A DNA stretch of 6,732 bases from CALWOS01 sp963595735 (lineage in GTDB: Bacteria; Bacillota; Clostridia; Oscillospirales; Oscillospiraceae), in contig CAVBJJ010000062.1 in the NCBI GenBank assembly GCA_963595735.1, positions 1-6,732 on the forward strand, read 5' to 3'. Both the position numbers and the translations under genes were made by a program. The notes beneath the pieces were generated by a model. It had not been told where the DNA came from. It made no database searches and saw nothing but the letters and a program-made list of their open reading frames with translations. Positions 5,785-6,732 of this stretch are shown piece after piece; the stretch's first letter is position 1, and the number at the start of each line of letters is the position of its first letter.

Positions 5785-6681
5785 TTACAGCGCCATGGCC
5801 GCAAGGAACATTTTGGCGCAGTCCGCGCGGGTCAGGTTTTCGCACATGGGCGCGGTGGGGCGGGCGATCACATCCAGTGTTTCCAGATCGCCGGTGGCCT
5901 GTGCCGCCCAGGTGGGAACAATGTCCGTATCAAAGCGATAGTCGGCGGCGCAGTCCAGCGCCAGCGCCCGGTGGAGCATCACCACCGCCTCGGCCTCCGT
6001 GATGGGGTCGGCGGCGGAAAAGGCCGCGCCCTCGTCCTGGGTGTAGCCGGTCACAACATCATACAGCAGGGCGGTGGACACATAGGGCTTTTCCCAGTCG
6101 GGGATGTCCGCATCATCGCAAAAACCGGTGCGGCTGACGCCGGAGAGGATCTCGTGGGGGGAAAGCTCCATGCACATGGCAAGGAACTCGCCCCGGCTGA
6201 CGGTGCTTTCCGGCGCAAAGACATACTGTCCGCCGGCGCTGCAGCCGGTGAACAGCCCGGCCTCGGCCAGACGCACAGCGGCGTAGGCCGCGCCGTTGCC
6301 GTCCATGTCCGCATAATGGATGGCGGACTTCTGTTTTTCAATGCGGATGATGACCGTGGCCTCCTCGGACTGGTTCCCCTGGCTGTCGGTCACCCGGTAG
6401 CCGAAGTAGTCCTTGCCCCGCTTGTTTTTGCCGGGGGTGTAGACAAAGCTGCCGTCCTCCTCCACGGCGACCTTGCCCTTGATGGGTGGGGTGGTCAGGG
6501 AAAATTGCAGGGTCTCGTCCTGGGGCTGGGCGGTGAGCTGGCCGCTGACGGCGGTGTTGCGATAGGTGCGGATCTCCAGATTGTCTCCCACTGGGGCGGC
6601 GGCCTGCACCCCCACCAGCAGCAGCGCCAGGCACAGCAGCGCCGCTGCCGCCCCGGCCGAGAGCTTGCGTGATAGTTTCAT
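5785..6681 (-). CDS. Secreted S-layer homology (SLH) protein with an Ig/cadherin-like domain
   Basis: This encodes a 298-aa exported protein. Residues 1-28 are a signal peptide: basic MKLSRK, then a hydrophobic Ala/Leu core, with likely cleavage after VQA or VQAA. Residues 29-114 resemble a bacterial Ig/cadherin-like (Big_9-type) module, shown by PIKGKVAVEEDGSFVYTP, GKDYFGYRVTDSQGN and a final ATVIIRI strand. Three SLH-like repeats follow, at about 120-172, 187-242 and 248-298; their TRAE-like positions read SRGE, TEAE and TRAD. SLH repeats normally hold proteins on the wall through secondary polymers, so this should sit at the cell surface. The mature part has six cysteines (148, 170, 188, 244, 280, 288). 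ATG 6681 is preceded by GGAGG with 8-nt spacing. It is convergent with rqcH. The ligand or partner is unknown. Confidence 0.9.
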   Translation of the reverse strand: MKLSRKLSAGAAAALLCLALLLVGVQAAAPVGDNLEIRTYRNTAVSGQLTAQPQDETLQFSLTTPPIKGKVAVEEDGSFVYTPGKNKRGKDYFGYRVTDSQGNQSEEATVIIRIEKQKSAIHYADMDGNGAAYAAVRLAEAGLFTGCSAGGQYVFAPESTVSRGEFLAMCMELSPHEILSGVSRTGFCDDADIPDWEKPYVSTALLYDVVTGYTQDEGAAFSAADPITEAEAVVMLHRALALDCAADYRFDTDIVPTWAAQATGDLETLDVIARPTAPMCENLTRADCAKMFLAAMAL

Positions 6682-6689
6682 GATCTTCT

Positions 6690-6694
6690 CCTCC
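6690..6694 (-). promoter_or_regulatory. Ribosome binding site of the SLH gene
   Basis: On the minus strand GGAGG (6694-6690) lies 8 nt before ATG 6681, which supports that start. Only 38 bp remain upstream in the window and I see no convincing promoter there. Confidence 0.8.
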
Positions 6695-6732
6695 GTACAG
6701 ACTTGAGATACTCTTATTGTTCCGGCCGGGGG

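Noticed and set aside
5971..6672. 233-codon plus-strand open frame opposite the SLH gene
   Set aside because: It is codon-aligned with the SLH gene, which itself has a clear signal peptide, domains and ribosome binding site on the other strand.
6695..6732. Promoter of the SLH gene
   Set aside because: No hexamer pair with acceptable spacing in the 38 bp available; the promoter may lie outside the window.

Overview
The window looks like chromosomal core DNA from a GC-rich, low-redundancy Gram-positive anaerobe, most likely a clostridial gut lineage of the Oscillospiraceae type. I infer this from three things: the Firmicutes-specific gene set (SpoIIIE/FtsK-type translocase, Mini-ribonuclease III, RqcH), the secreted Big_9-like plus SLH protein in a style common in that group, and strong GC3 codon bias. 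The genus cannot be fixed from the sequence alone. I see no insertion sequence, CRISPR array, tRNA, rRNA or phage gene.

Layout. Positions 1-96 hold two perfect hairpins that probably terminate the small minus-strand gene after them. A short Cro/C1-type (Xre) regulator gene lies on the minus strand at 97-300 (or 315). A 307-322 bp AT-rich to mixed intergenic stretch follows. It carries a minus-strand promoter for the regulator and one or two plus-strand promoters for ftsK; the regulator and first ftsK promoters are back to back, with overlapping -35 regions and a small palindrome beside them. The large ftsK/spoIIIE gene occupies 623-3469 and ends in a strong hairpin-plus-T terminator. A new promoter with an extended -10 then starts a two-gene operon: mrnC (3588-4007) and rqcH (3997-5727), which overlap by 11 bp and are probably translationally coupled. 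A second strong terminator (5747-5782) closes this operon. A convergent minus-strand gene (5785-6681) encodes a secreted protein with one Ig/cadherin-like domain and three SLH-like repeats; its ribosome binding site is visible but its promoter lies at or beyond the window edge.

How the genes relate. FtsK/SpoIIIE moves DNA through the closing septum. Mini-III trims 23S rRNA precursor, and RqcH works on stalled 50S subunits by adding alanine tails to trapped nascent chains, so the mrnC-rqcH pair is united by the large ribosomal subunit. The SLH protein is an independent cell-surface gene. I found no convincing undescribed system. The most interesting points are the shared control region between the small regulator and ftsK, the mrnC-rqcH coupling, and a Glu in place of the expected Asp in the RqcH Asp-Arg motif.
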